Part shown: one piece after another, positions 1 through 6,013 of the stretch
Position numbering within the stretch: position 1 is the stretch's first letter
How the letters are laid out: every line of letters starts with the position of its first letter
DNA from: Fimbriimonadales bacterium
GTDB taxonomy: Bacteria; Armatimonadota; Fimbriimonadia; Fimbriimonadales; GBS-DC
DNA: 8,500 nt
Assembly (NCBI GenBank): GCA_025060055.1
Contig: JANXCK010000130.1
Location: 1-8,500 of the forward strand
Direction of reading: 5' to 3'
Translations under genes and position numbers: made by a program
Notes under the pieces: generated by a model
What the model saw: only the letters and a program-made list of their open reading frames with translations
What the model was told of the DNA's origin: nothing
Database searches by the model: none

Positions 1-114
1 CACCACTAGGTCCACAAGCGAGTTTGTGCCAAGACGGTTGGCGCCATGCACGCTGACGCAAGCGACCTCACCAGCCGCGTAGAGTCCTTCAACGATGCGC
101 CCAGTTTCGTCGGC
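1..114 (-). other. SdhA/FrdA-like FAD-binding loop fused in frame to AlaS core
   Basis: Residues from about 382 to 419 of the alaS frame (DETGRIVEGLYAAGE, then ACVSVHGANRLGTNSL, then VDLVV) match the conserved FAD-contacting segment of the succinate dehydrogenase/fumarate reductase flavoprotein subunit, which normally lies well inside a ~580-residue protein. L-aspartate oxidase has a related segment, but ACVSVHGANRLG is closer to SdhA. There is no stop codon and no frameshift between the two identities. The switch lies between about bases 103 and 120. It could be a misassembly chimera, a deletion joining two genes on the chromosome, or an edited sequence. The rest of the flavoprotein would lie left of base 1. 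Confidence 0.8.
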
Positions 115-1257
115 GAGCATTTCTTCCAGGCGTGCCAAACCTGCCTGCACGGTATGGCGGAACCGCTCCTCCTCGTAGCGCAGCGTAGTCTGGATGTACT
201 CTTGCCGTTGCACGATTTCGGGGTACTGGTCGCCCAACGCTTCTATCACGGCGGGCACAAGGTCGGCGAAAAACGGCTTCTCGAAGCCCAGCACGCGCTG
301 CCCCCTGAGTATCGCCCGTCGGATGATGCGCCTTAGCACATAGCCGCGCCCTTCGTTTTGCGGAATCACGCCGTCGGCGATTGTGAAGGTCGCCGTGCGG
401 ATGTGGTCAGCAATCAGGCGAATGGCGGTATCGGTTGGCTCGCCCTGTTTGTAGCGCACACCCGCGAGGGCTTCGATGCGTCTCACAATCGGCGCGAACA
501 CATCGGTTTCGAAGGGGCTGTCAAAGCCCATCAGCACGGCAGCGGTGCGCTCCAGCCCCATGCCCGTGTCGATGTTCTTTTTGGGCAGCGGCGTCAGTTT
601 CGGCTTGCCGTTCTCCTCACTGCGCTCATACTGCATGAACACGAGGTTCCAAATCTCCAGCCAGCGTCCGCAGTCGCACGCAGGACCGCAGTCGGCGTTC
701 GTGCAGCCCGTATCGAGGCGTGTGTCGTAAAAAATCTCAGAACAGGGACCGCAGGGACCGTTGGGACCTTCGGTGATGGCGTTGGCGGGCCAGAAGTTGG
801 TCTTTTCGCCCAGACGCCAGATGCGATTTTCAGGAATACCCACCTCGCGGTTCCACACATTAAATGCCTCGTCGTCGTCTTGGAACACGGTGAACTGCAG
901 GCGGTTGGTATCGACTTTCAGCCGCTCGGTCAGGAACTCCCACGCGAACAGAATCGCCTCGCGCTTGAAGTAGTCGCCGAAGCTGAAGTTGCCCAGCATC
1001 TCAAAAAAGGTGAGGTGCGACAGGTCGCCCACCGATTCGATGTCGGTGGTGCGCAGGCATTTTTGCACGGTGGTCACGCGTGGGGCAGGCGGTTGCGCCA
1101 CGCCTAAAAAGTAGGGCTTGAACTGCACCATGCCTGCGCTGGTGAACAGCAGCGAGGGGTCTTTGGGCACGAGGCTATCAGAGGGCAACAGCAGGTGCCC
1201 TTTTTCCTGAAAGTAGCCGAGAAACGCCTGTCTGAGCGCACGCGCGTTCCAGTGCAT
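1..1257 (-). CDS. alaS: Alanyl-tRNA synthetase N-terminal part, running in frame into a flavoprotein sequence (3' end outside window)
   Basis: Translated from ATG at 1257, this frame is open to the window edge (419 residues). Residues 1 to about 380 are the class II aminoacylation core of AlaS, which charges tRNA-Ala in the cytosol. Visible are the motif 1 region (FTSAGMVQFKPYF, 38-50), QKCLRTTDIE (65-74), motif 2 (TFFEMLGNFSFGDYF, 83-97), EGPNGPCGPCSE (163-174), a Cys-rich insertion (GCTNADCGPACDCGRW, 184-199), DTGMGLER (230-237) and motif 3 (GRGYVLRRIIRRA, 303-315). An intact AlaS would go on to its tRNA-binding, editing and C-Ala domains. Here, after ARLEE (375-379), the text becomes GLYAAGE followed by ACVSVHGANRLG, typical of SdhA/FrdA. 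The start is supported by GGAG and AGGA just upstream, 6 bp after the previous stop. AlaS identity of the first 380 residues is certain; the biological reality of the join is not. Confidence 0.93.
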   Translation of the reverse strand, partial: MHWNARALRQAFLGYFQEKGHLLLPSDSLVPKDPSLLFTSAGMVQFKPYFLGVAQPPAPRVTTVQKCLRTTDIESVGDLSHLTFFEMLGNFSFGDYFKREAILFAWEFLTERLKVDTNRLQFTVFQDDDEAFNVWNREVGIPENRIWRLGEKTNFWPANAITEGPNGPCGPCSEIFYDTRLDTGCTNADCGPACDCGRWLEIWNLVFMQYERSEENGKPKLTPLPKKNIDTGMGLERTAAVLMGFDSPFETDVFAPIVRRIEALAGVRYKQGEPTDTAIRLIADHIRTATFTIADGVIPQNEGRGYVLRRIIRRAILRGQRVLGFEKPFFADLVPAVIEALGDQYPEIVQRQEYIQTTLRYEEERFRHTVQAGLARLEEMLADETGRIVEGLYAAGEVACVSVHGANRLGTNSLVDLVV

Positions 1258-1263
1258 CGGTTC

Positions 1264-1925
1264 CTACTCCGCTTCGCTATTCGGTTGTCCATCCGTGTGC
1301 AAAACCATCTCTTGCAACGCCTGTTCGAACGCTTCCAGTGAAGGCAACTCGTAAGCAAGGCGAAGGAGCCTTCTGAGAGACTGGTTATCGAGAGTCTGTC
1401 TGAGGCGCGCCTGCAACGCTTCAGGCACGTTCCCAAAGCGCAGCGCCAGCAAGTCCAAAATCGCCTGCTGCCATCCCTGCCCTAACCCCTGCTCCAGCCC
1501 TTGCATAATCGCCAGTTTTTCGAGGCTCGTCAGGGGAAACTCACGCTCCGACTCGACCTCGTGAATCACGCGCTGCACCAACTGCTCATACTCCTGCGGT
1601 AGCACCATAAAGTAGTCCACCACCTTGTAGAGTGCGATAATGTCGTCATGAGTATACCCGCGTGCTTTCATCGCTCGTACCAACGCGACTTTCTGCTGCA
1701 TTGTTAGTTCGGGGTTGCCGCGTGTCTTGAGAGAAGGTGATCCACATAGCGTCGCCCCGTTTGGGATTCGGGCACGATGCGGAGCAGTTCGGCATCGCGC
1801 TCCTGCGGCGGGACGCGCCAGTCCACCATCGTCCACACCGCAGGAAACAGCAGGCGCACAAGGTCAGGCAAAAAGACCTTGAAAATCAGTTTCCAGCCCG
1901 CGTCATATGGGGTTGCCTCCTCCAT
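1264..1925 (-). pseudogene. Rpn-like/DUF4351 nuclease-family gene with internal deletion and frameshift
   Basis: Two frames together give the two ends of a DUF4351-type, Rpn-family (PD-(D/E)XK, recombination-promoting nuclease/putative transposase) protein. The N-terminal piece starts at ATG 1925 (MEEATPYDAGWKLIFKVFLP, continuing to GRRYVDHLL), preceded by GAAGGGGGCTTC as a good ribosome site, and hits TAA at 1704-1706. The C-terminal piece is in another frame, from about base 1728 (LKTRGNPELTMQQKVALV) to TAG at 1264; it holds the helical region (GYTHDDIIALYKVVDYF) and the DUF4351 domain (AILDLLALRFGNVPEALQAR). Family members are usually about 300 residues and carry a central catalytic HIEVQ-type strand; that middle, roughly 100 residues, is missing. 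The catalytic activity is therefore presumably lost. The gene lies between the Fe-S carrier (20 bp upstream) and alaS (6 bp downstream), so it probably persists inside an operon. Family assignment is from recognised sequence style. Confidence 0.8.
1699..1706 (-). promoter_or_regulatory. Stop-restart site TAACAATG inside the broken Rpn-like gene
   Basis: On the minus strand the N-terminal fragment ends with TAA, and two bases later an ATG opens the C-terminal fragment's frame (MQQKVALVRAMKARGY, about 145 residues to the stop at 1264). This arrangement could allow terminating ribosomes to restart and make the C-terminal half, including the DUF4351 domain, as a separate polypeptide. The arrangement is seen; its use is inferred. 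Confidence 0.35.
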
Positions 1926-1945
1926 GAAGCCCCCTTCAGTCGACT

Positions 1946-2335
1946 CTACCAGTTGCGACCGCCGCAGCAGCCGCCGCAACCACCGCCCGGCGCTCCGAAC
2001 TCATCCTCCGTCTGGAACGACGAACCGCAGCCACAAGTGTTGATGGCATTCGGGTTGTCGATTTTGAAGCCGCCGCCGAACATGTCTTCCACATAGTCAA
2101 TAGTGGAGCCGTCCATGTAGCGGATGCTCAGGCTGTCCACATAGATGCGCACCCCGTGCGAGTCGAACACTAAATCGGTTTCTTCGGGTTCGGCGTCGTC
2201 AATTGCCATCTGGTACTGCAGTCCGCTGCAGCCGCCACCTGCGACCCAGACGCGCAGCCCTGCGTTTTGAATGCCCGACTCTTCCAACAGCGTCTTCAAC
2301 TCTTGCGCCGCGCGCTCCGACAAAGTGATTGCCAT
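1946..2335 (-). CDS. A-type iron-sulfur cluster carrier (HesB/IscA/ErpA family) with Cys-rich tail
   Basis: A 129-residue protein that would bind and pass Fe-S clusters to apoproteins in the cytosol. The three family cysteines are present with standard spacing: Cys36 in GGGCSGLQY, then Cys101 and Cys103 in NTCGCGSSF. ATG 2335 is chosen over an upstream in-frame start at 2461 because AGGAGGA lies 6 bases before it and homology begins at MAITLSERA. After the usual C-terminal end (near SSFQTEDE) there is an extra glycine/cysteine tail, FGAPGGGCGGCCGGRNW, with Cys120, Cys123 and Cys124. Most IscA/ErpA proteins end shortly after the CGC motif, so the tail is unusual. It is first in a minus-strand run with the broken Rpn-like gene and alaS; no other isc or suf gene is visible, so iscA, erpA and sufA cannot be told apart. 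Confidence 0.95.
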   Translation of the reverse strand: MAITLSERAAQELKTLLEESGIQNAGLRVWVAGGGCSGLQYQMAIDDAEPEETDLVFDSHGVRIYVDSLSIRYMDGSTIDYVEDMFGGGFKIDNPNAINTCGCGSSFQTEDEFGAPGGGCGGCCGGRNW

Positions 2336-2435
2336 AGCGTGTCCTCCTGTTCGGGTGAATTGTACCCGATTCGGTGTCCAAAATACGCGGGCATATGGAA
2401 CAACCTTTGCAGGGCATCCGTAGTAGGGGGTCAGT
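2336..2435. promoter_or_regulatory. Divergent intergenic region between Fe-S carrier and pseudopilin genes
   Basis: One hundred bases separate two divergent starts, so promoters for both should lie here. On the minus strand, AGGAGGA is the ribosome site for the carrier and TACAAT (2364-2359) is a plausible -10 box; no good -35 box sits 16-18 bases upstream of it. On the plus strand, TAGGGGG lies 5 bases before the pseudopilin ATG. I see no convincing plus-strand sigma-70 promoter and no clear IscR-type operator. Confidence 0.4.
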
Positions 2436-2864
2436 ATGCGCTGGATACGCGGGATGACCATCGTGGAGATTTTGTCGCTGGTAGTGGTGGGGATTGCGGC
2501 GATAGCAGCGTTTGCGCCGCGCGTTTCGTACCGCCTGCCGCGCGACCCAGAGTCGCGCTTGCGAGCCGTGCTGGCAGAAACGCGCCACGCGATTCTGGTG
2601 TTCTACCACGACACGGGCGTCTACCCGCTCGATTTGAGCGACCTGTGCGCACAGCAACCGCCCTCAATCGGGCTTGACCGATGGCGACGCCCCCGTGTGA
2701 TGAACCCAGAGTATTACAACGGACCGTACTTGTACGAGACGCCGCGTTGCCCGATTTCGGGGAAGGAACTGGAGTACTACTGCGATACGCAAACGGGAGA
2801 GATGCGAGTCCGCTCGCCCGCGCAAGGGGTCGGCAGCGACGGGCGTCCCTATCGGGAGTGGTAG
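2436..2864 (+). CDS. Type IV pilin-like / GspG-like pseudopilin, orphan
   Basis: A 142-residue protein with a very short leader MRWIRG followed by MTIVEILSLVVVGIAAIAAF. This fits a class III (prepilin peptidase) signal: glycine at -1, an N-methylatable residue at +1, Glu at +5 of the mature chain, then a single hydrophobic helix of about 18 residues. A periplasmic-side domain follows, with a helix (RLRAVLAETRHAILVFYHDT), GVYPLDLSDLC, the DRWRRP motif similar to the DxWGxP region of GspG-type major pseudopilins, and three cysteines (in LCAQQ, RCPIS and YYCDT). TAGGGGG 5 bases before ATG 2436 supports the start. No secretion or pilus assembly genes are nearby, so it must use machinery encoded elsewhere. 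Its last 16 bp overlap the convergent J-domain gene. Pilin-like nature is well supported; its exact role is unknown. Confidence 0.82.
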   Translation: MRWIRGMTIVEILSLVVVGIAAIAAFAPRVSYRLPRDPESRLRAVLAETRHAILVFYHDTGVYPLDLSDLCAQQPPSIGLDRWRRPRVMNPEYYNGPYLYETPRCPISGKELEYYCDTQTGEMRVRSPAQGVGSDGRPYREW

Positions 2865-3535
2865 GCAGTGTAGATTTGGGCGCGTCGCCACAAGCGGCGC
2901 ACCCAGAACAGTCCAATTCCCAGCCCCAGCAGCGCGCCCACGCCCAGACCCCCTTCACCTGCCATTAGTAAGCCCAGCCAGCCCAGCAAAGCGATGGGCA
3001 GCCCCAGCGCCAGAAGATAGACTGCCCACAGCCCCACAAACAGCCCCACTACAATCCCCACCATCGCGCCAGGAATACAGCCGATGATGCCAAACGGCAA
3101 GCCAAGCACGAACCCCACCACCAGCCCGATTCCCGCGAACAGCCCTGCAAGTGCCTGTGCCCACGGGGGCAGCCCGCGCGTGGAAATTTGCGCCCGATAC
3201 AGTCGCTGTTGATAGCCCGCACGCATGTGGGTGTAAGGATCGTTGGGCTGCGGGCGCGGCGTCGCAGCTGCGGCGCTCCGTTTTGGAACGCCGTTGGGCA
3301 GCTGGGGCGTGCGCAAGCGGTCATACAGTTGGCGCGTCGCGGGGTTGCTGAGCAGTTCGTAGGCGGTGTTGATGCGCTTCATCCGCTCTTCGTACTCCGC
3401 CACGCGCCCCGCAGGCGCACGGTCAGGATGATAGCGGCGTACCAGCGCCAAATACGCCTGCCGAATCGCCTCGGCAGAAGCATTCGGCGCGACCCCCAGC
3501 TCGCGGTAAGCGTCCAGCGACGGATCGATGCGCAT
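2849..3535 (-). CDS. J-domain protein with C-terminal glycine-rich membrane region
   Basis: A 228-residue protein. Residues 8-74 form a J domain (YRELGVAPNASAEAIRQAYL, then RRYHPDRA with HPD at 36-38, then NTAYELLSNPATRQLYDRL), which would stimulate the ATPase of a DnaK/Hsp70 partner. A basic, proline-rich linker (75-120) leads to about four very hydrophobic segments between residues 125 and 212, rich in GxxxG-like spacing (GLFAGIGLVVGFVLGLPFG; GAMVGIVVGLFVGLW). The tail is strongly basic (WVRRLWRRAQ), fitting positive-inside topology. There is no Gly/Phe region, zinc finger or DnaJ substrate domain, so this is a membrane-anchored J protein, not DnaJ. It is the last gene of the operon, starting 15 bp after the M16 peptidase stop. 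The ribosome site is weak (TTAGGCTG), suggesting coupling to upstream translation. Confidence 0.9.
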   Translation of the reverse strand: MRIDPSLDAYRELGVAPNASAEAIRQAYLALVRRYHPDRAPAGRVAEYEERMKRINTAYELLSNPATRQLYDRLRTPQLPNGVPKRSAAAATPRPQPNDPYTHMRAGYQQRLYRAQISTRGLPPWAQALAGLFAGIGLVVGFVLGLPFGIIGCIPGAMVGIVVGLFVGLWAVYLLALGLPIALLGWLGLLMAGEGGLGVGALLGLGIGLFWVRRLWRRAQIYTAYHSR

Positions 3536-3550
3536 CAGCCTAATTGTACA

Positions 3551-6013
3551 CTAATGGCGCAGCAGTCGGTGGCGCAGGGCATCCAGCATGGCGGGTTCTA
3601 ATGTTTCCAGATGCGCGGGCGCGTTCCAGACCAGTCCGTAGCCGAATCCGCTCAGCTCTGCCCATGCGAACCCCGCCAAGAAAGCAGGTAGGTTCAGGCG
3701 CAGGCGTTCCCATTCACCGCACAACAAAGCAAGCGCACGGCGCCACTCCGTAGGCGAGACAGGCGCAGCAAGCGCACGGCGCAGAATGTCTTCCGCAACG
3801 GGCGTTTTGCCCGCCTGCACCCATCCGACGCCTGCCACGCTGCGCCGCAGCAGGTAGGTCTCGGCGCGTATCTCATAACCAACGCCTCGTGCCTCGCGCG
3901 TTGCCTGAAACAACTTCGCACACTTGCCTTCGGTTAGCACAACTTGCCATGCCTGCAAGGCGTAATACTCCGCAGGGGTCTGAATTGGCGTCTCCCACAC
4001 ATAGCCTGCGAGTGCAATCCCGCGCTCATCGACAAGCGTGACCGTGGACAGTGTGGTGGCAGGCGCAGATACGACCGTTTTCGGAGCAGGCTCGAAGTAC
4101 CACGGCTCGCCAAACAGCGGGCGCGTGCGCTCCATCAGTGTTTCGGTCTGGAATCTGCCGCCGACGACAAGAACCGTGTTCTCTGGGCGATAGGCAGCAC
4201 GGTAATACGCACGGATTTCGCTCAAACTGACCCGTTGCAGCGCAGTCTCCGATGCGTACAGCTGGAGCCGTTGTGCGCTCAGGCGCCAGCTCCGTGCGCC
4301 GTCTGAATACTGACGGTCGTAAACCGCTTGGCGCACAGCACGCTGCAACGCGCTTTCCGTGAACTCAGCGCGGAACAGCGCCTCTTTGAGCAACGCCAGC
4401 ACATTCAGAATGGCGTCAGGGTGGGCATAAGCGGTGATGAGTGCGCCTGCAGGAGTCCACTGCAGGCGCAAGCTCCCGCCAGAGCGCGCGATTCGAACAG
4501 CGAGCGTGCGCTCCGTCTCGTTTTGCGTAGCACCGAACAGCATTCGCGCCGTCAGCTCGCCTACTGAAGCGCCGAACTGACGCGGATGCCCAATCCCGAC
4601 CTGAATCACCACCGTCTCGGCGTTCTGCGCAGGAACGGCGATTACGCGCAGACCATTCGCGAACCGCTGCTGTGTGGCGTGATCAGGCACGCTGGCAGAA
4701 TGCACGGGCAATCCATCTGCCCCGCCAACAAGGTGGGGATTGGTGTCTACGCGAGGCGCGGGTGAGCTGTTCGAGCCGCGAAGGGTCTGGTCGGCAAACC
4801 GTTCCACTTGCTCCAGCGGCAGGTTGCGCAAGTGCGCGGCGAACGCTTCGGGCGTGAGAGCCATTTGCAGCACCGCGCACAGTCCGTGCCAGCGTGCCCG
4901 TTCCACAGGATTACGCATATTTGCCCCGTGGCGTGCGACCACGACGGCGCGTGCCTGCTCCAAGCCAGCACGGAACCTTCCTTCGGCAATGGTGCGCAGG
5001 GCACGCTCTACGCGTAGCCGAGTCTCCGCCTGCCAGCCCTCTCTTGGCTGCACGGGCGGCAGCGCGTAAAACGCTATCAGGCTGCCGTGCCAACGCGGTA
5101 GATACTCACTCTGCAAGCGTCCAAACGGCAAGTTAGGCTCAGCGTAGAGTAGCCCTTGATGCGGCTCCGCCAAAGCGGTGCGTACAATCTCGGCGCAGCC
5201 CCAGCTGCTGAGGTCGCTCGCAGGAGGCGTGGTAAGCCCTATTGCGACACACGACCCCAGCGACACCTCGACCTTTCTAAGGACGGGAGTGGTACCCTGA
5301 ACAGCAGGAGCAGGTGAGGCTGGTTCCCTCCCGATTACTTCTTCCACGGCTGCCCGCACTGCCTCTGGCTGCACCGCACCCACCACTACCACGATCATCC
5401 GCTCAGGGCGGTAATGCATCCGATGGAACTGCTGGACAGCTGCGAGGTCTATTCGCGCCAGCGTCGTGGGGTCGCCCAGAAGTGGCGCGCCGTATGGGTG
5501 GTTTGGGAACGCTTGCGCGAATAAGGCGTAGCGTGCAGGGCGGATTGGCTCCGCATGGTGCAGGGCGTACTCATCGTTTAGGATGATTCGTCGCTCTTGC
5601 TCTAACGCCTCTGAGGAGAGGGTAGGGCGCAAGAGGCACTGGAGCAGAGTTTGCAGTGGCTTGCGCCACTGCTGGGGCAAGACGCTGGCGCAGTAGCGTG
5701 TCCAATCGCGCTCGGTGTAGGCGTCCAGCACGCTGCCCGCGTTCTCGAACACGGCGTCCAGTGTGCCGTTGGGCGAGTGAGGTGCGCTTTTGAAGATGAG
5801 GTGCTCCAGCAGGTGGGCGACGCCTGAGGTTTCGGGCGTTTCGTGGGCGACGCCGACGCGTATCCACACCTCAATCGCCGCCAAAGGCGCGTCGGGAACG
5901 CGCTCTACAACCAGTTGAACCCCGTTTGGTAGTTGCATGCGGCAGAGGGCAGGTGTCGCTCCTGCCCTCAACACGCCCCCCAGAAGCCCGTAGAGCGCGC
6001 GTGTCGCCCTCAC
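3551..6013 (-). CDS. Two-domain M16 (insulinase-type) zinc peptidase
   Basis: About 820 residues from GTG 6013. The zinc motif HLLEH is at residues 67-71, followed exactly 76 residues after its second His by the third ligand, Glu148, in IILNDEY; this is the HXXEH-X76-E pattern of active M16 peptidases. NHPYGAPLLGD and the HYRPERMIVVVVG strand complete the first half. The second half (from about residue 440, VHSASVPDHATQQRFANGLR onward, and YRAAYRPENTVLVVGG) repeats the fold without a zinc motif, as in the inactive partner domain; many bacteria encode the two halves as separate genes. The frame is open to 6121, but GTG 6013 overlaps the upstream TGA as GTGA and is the more likely start; ATG 5938, just before LPNGVQLVVE, is an alternative with no good ribosome site. 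No clear signal peptide is seen. It is the middle gene of a three-gene operon. Confidence 0.95.
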   Translation of the reverse strand: MRATRALYGLLGGVLRAGATPALCRMQLPNGVQLVVERVPDAPLAAIEVWIRVGVAHETPETSGVAHLLEHLIFKSAPHSPNGTLDAVFENAGSVLDAYTERDWTRYCASVLPQQWRKPLQTLLQCLLRPTLSSEALEQERRIILNDEYALHHAEPIRPARYALFAQAFPNHPYGAPLLGDPTTLARIDLAAVQQFHRMHYRPERMIVVVVGAVQPEAVRAAVEEVIGREPASPAPAVQGTTPVLRKVEVSLGSCVAIGLTTPPASDLSSWGCAEIVRTALAEPHQGLLYAEPNLPFGRLQSEYLPRWHGSLIAFYALPPVQPREGWQAETRLRVERALRTIAEGRFRAGLEQARAVVVARHGANMRNPVERARWHGLCAVLQMALTPEAFAAHLRNLPLEQVERFADQTLRGSNSSPAPRVDTNPHLVGGADGLPVHSASVPDHATQQRFANGLRVIAVPAQNAETVVIQVGIGHPRQFGASVGELTARMLFGATQNETERTLAVRIARSGGSLRLQWTPAGALITAYAHPDAILNVLALLKEALFRAEFTESALQRAVRQAVYDRQYSDGARSWRLSAQRLQLYASETALQRVSLSEIRAYYRAAYRPENTVLVVGGRFQTETLMERTRPLFGEPWYFEPAPKTVVSAPATTLSTVTLVDERGIALAGYVWETPIQTPAEYYALQAWQVVLTEGKCAKLFQATREARGVGYEIRAETYLLRRSVAGVGWVQAGKTPVAEDILRRALAAPVSPTEWRRALALLCGEWERLRLNLPAFLAGFAWAELSGFGYGLVWNAPAHLETLEPAMLDALRHRLLRH
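4442..4470. repeat. Perfect 11-bp inverted repeat inside the M16 gene
   Basis: TGCGCCTGCAG (4442-4452) and CTGCAGGCGCA (4460-4470) are exact reverse complements with a 7-base spacer, giving a strong potential hairpin in mRNA. It lies in coding sequence (LQWTPAGAL). It resembles the other two hairpins in this window in having a 7-base loop and a CTGCAG or CAGG stem base, but the flanks differ, so common origin is uncertain. Confidence 0.5.
5945..5977. repeat. Short palindromic repeat, copy 1 (5' end of M16 gene)
   Basis: GAGGGCAGG (5945-5953) and CCTGCCCTC (5961-5969) form a perfect 9-bp stem with a 7-base loop TGTCGCT, followed by AACACGCC. About 26 of 33 positions match the copy at 6661-6693, including the loop core GTCGC and the tail TCAACACGC beyond the palindrome. 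On the coding strand both copies read VLxAGATPA in the same frame. This suggests a short element inserted in frame in two neighbouring genes; the M16 copy lies just before the conserved start of the peptidase domain. Confidence 0.5.

Noticed and set aside
1..102. Reading the left-edge segment as L-aspartate oxidase (NadB)
   Set aside because: NadB has a related loop, but ACVSVHGANRLGTNSL is closer to the SdhA/FrdA form; the fragment is too short to exclude NadB fully.
358..1107. Long plus-strand open frame (249 codons) opposite alaS
   Set aside because: It is the complement of a clearly homologous AlaS sequence, has no recognisable motifs and no ribosome site; high GC content makes long antisense frames common.
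1737..2096. Plus-strand frame of 119 codons across the Rpn-like gene and Fe-S carrier
   Set aside because: It runs antisense across two recognisable genes and shows no domain of its own.
2877..2905. Hairpin just after the pseudopilin stop as a rho-independent terminator
   Set aside because: A 12-bp stem with two imperfect positions (TGGGCGCGTCGC against GCGGCGCACCCA) is present, but no T-run follows, and it lies within J-protein coding sequence.
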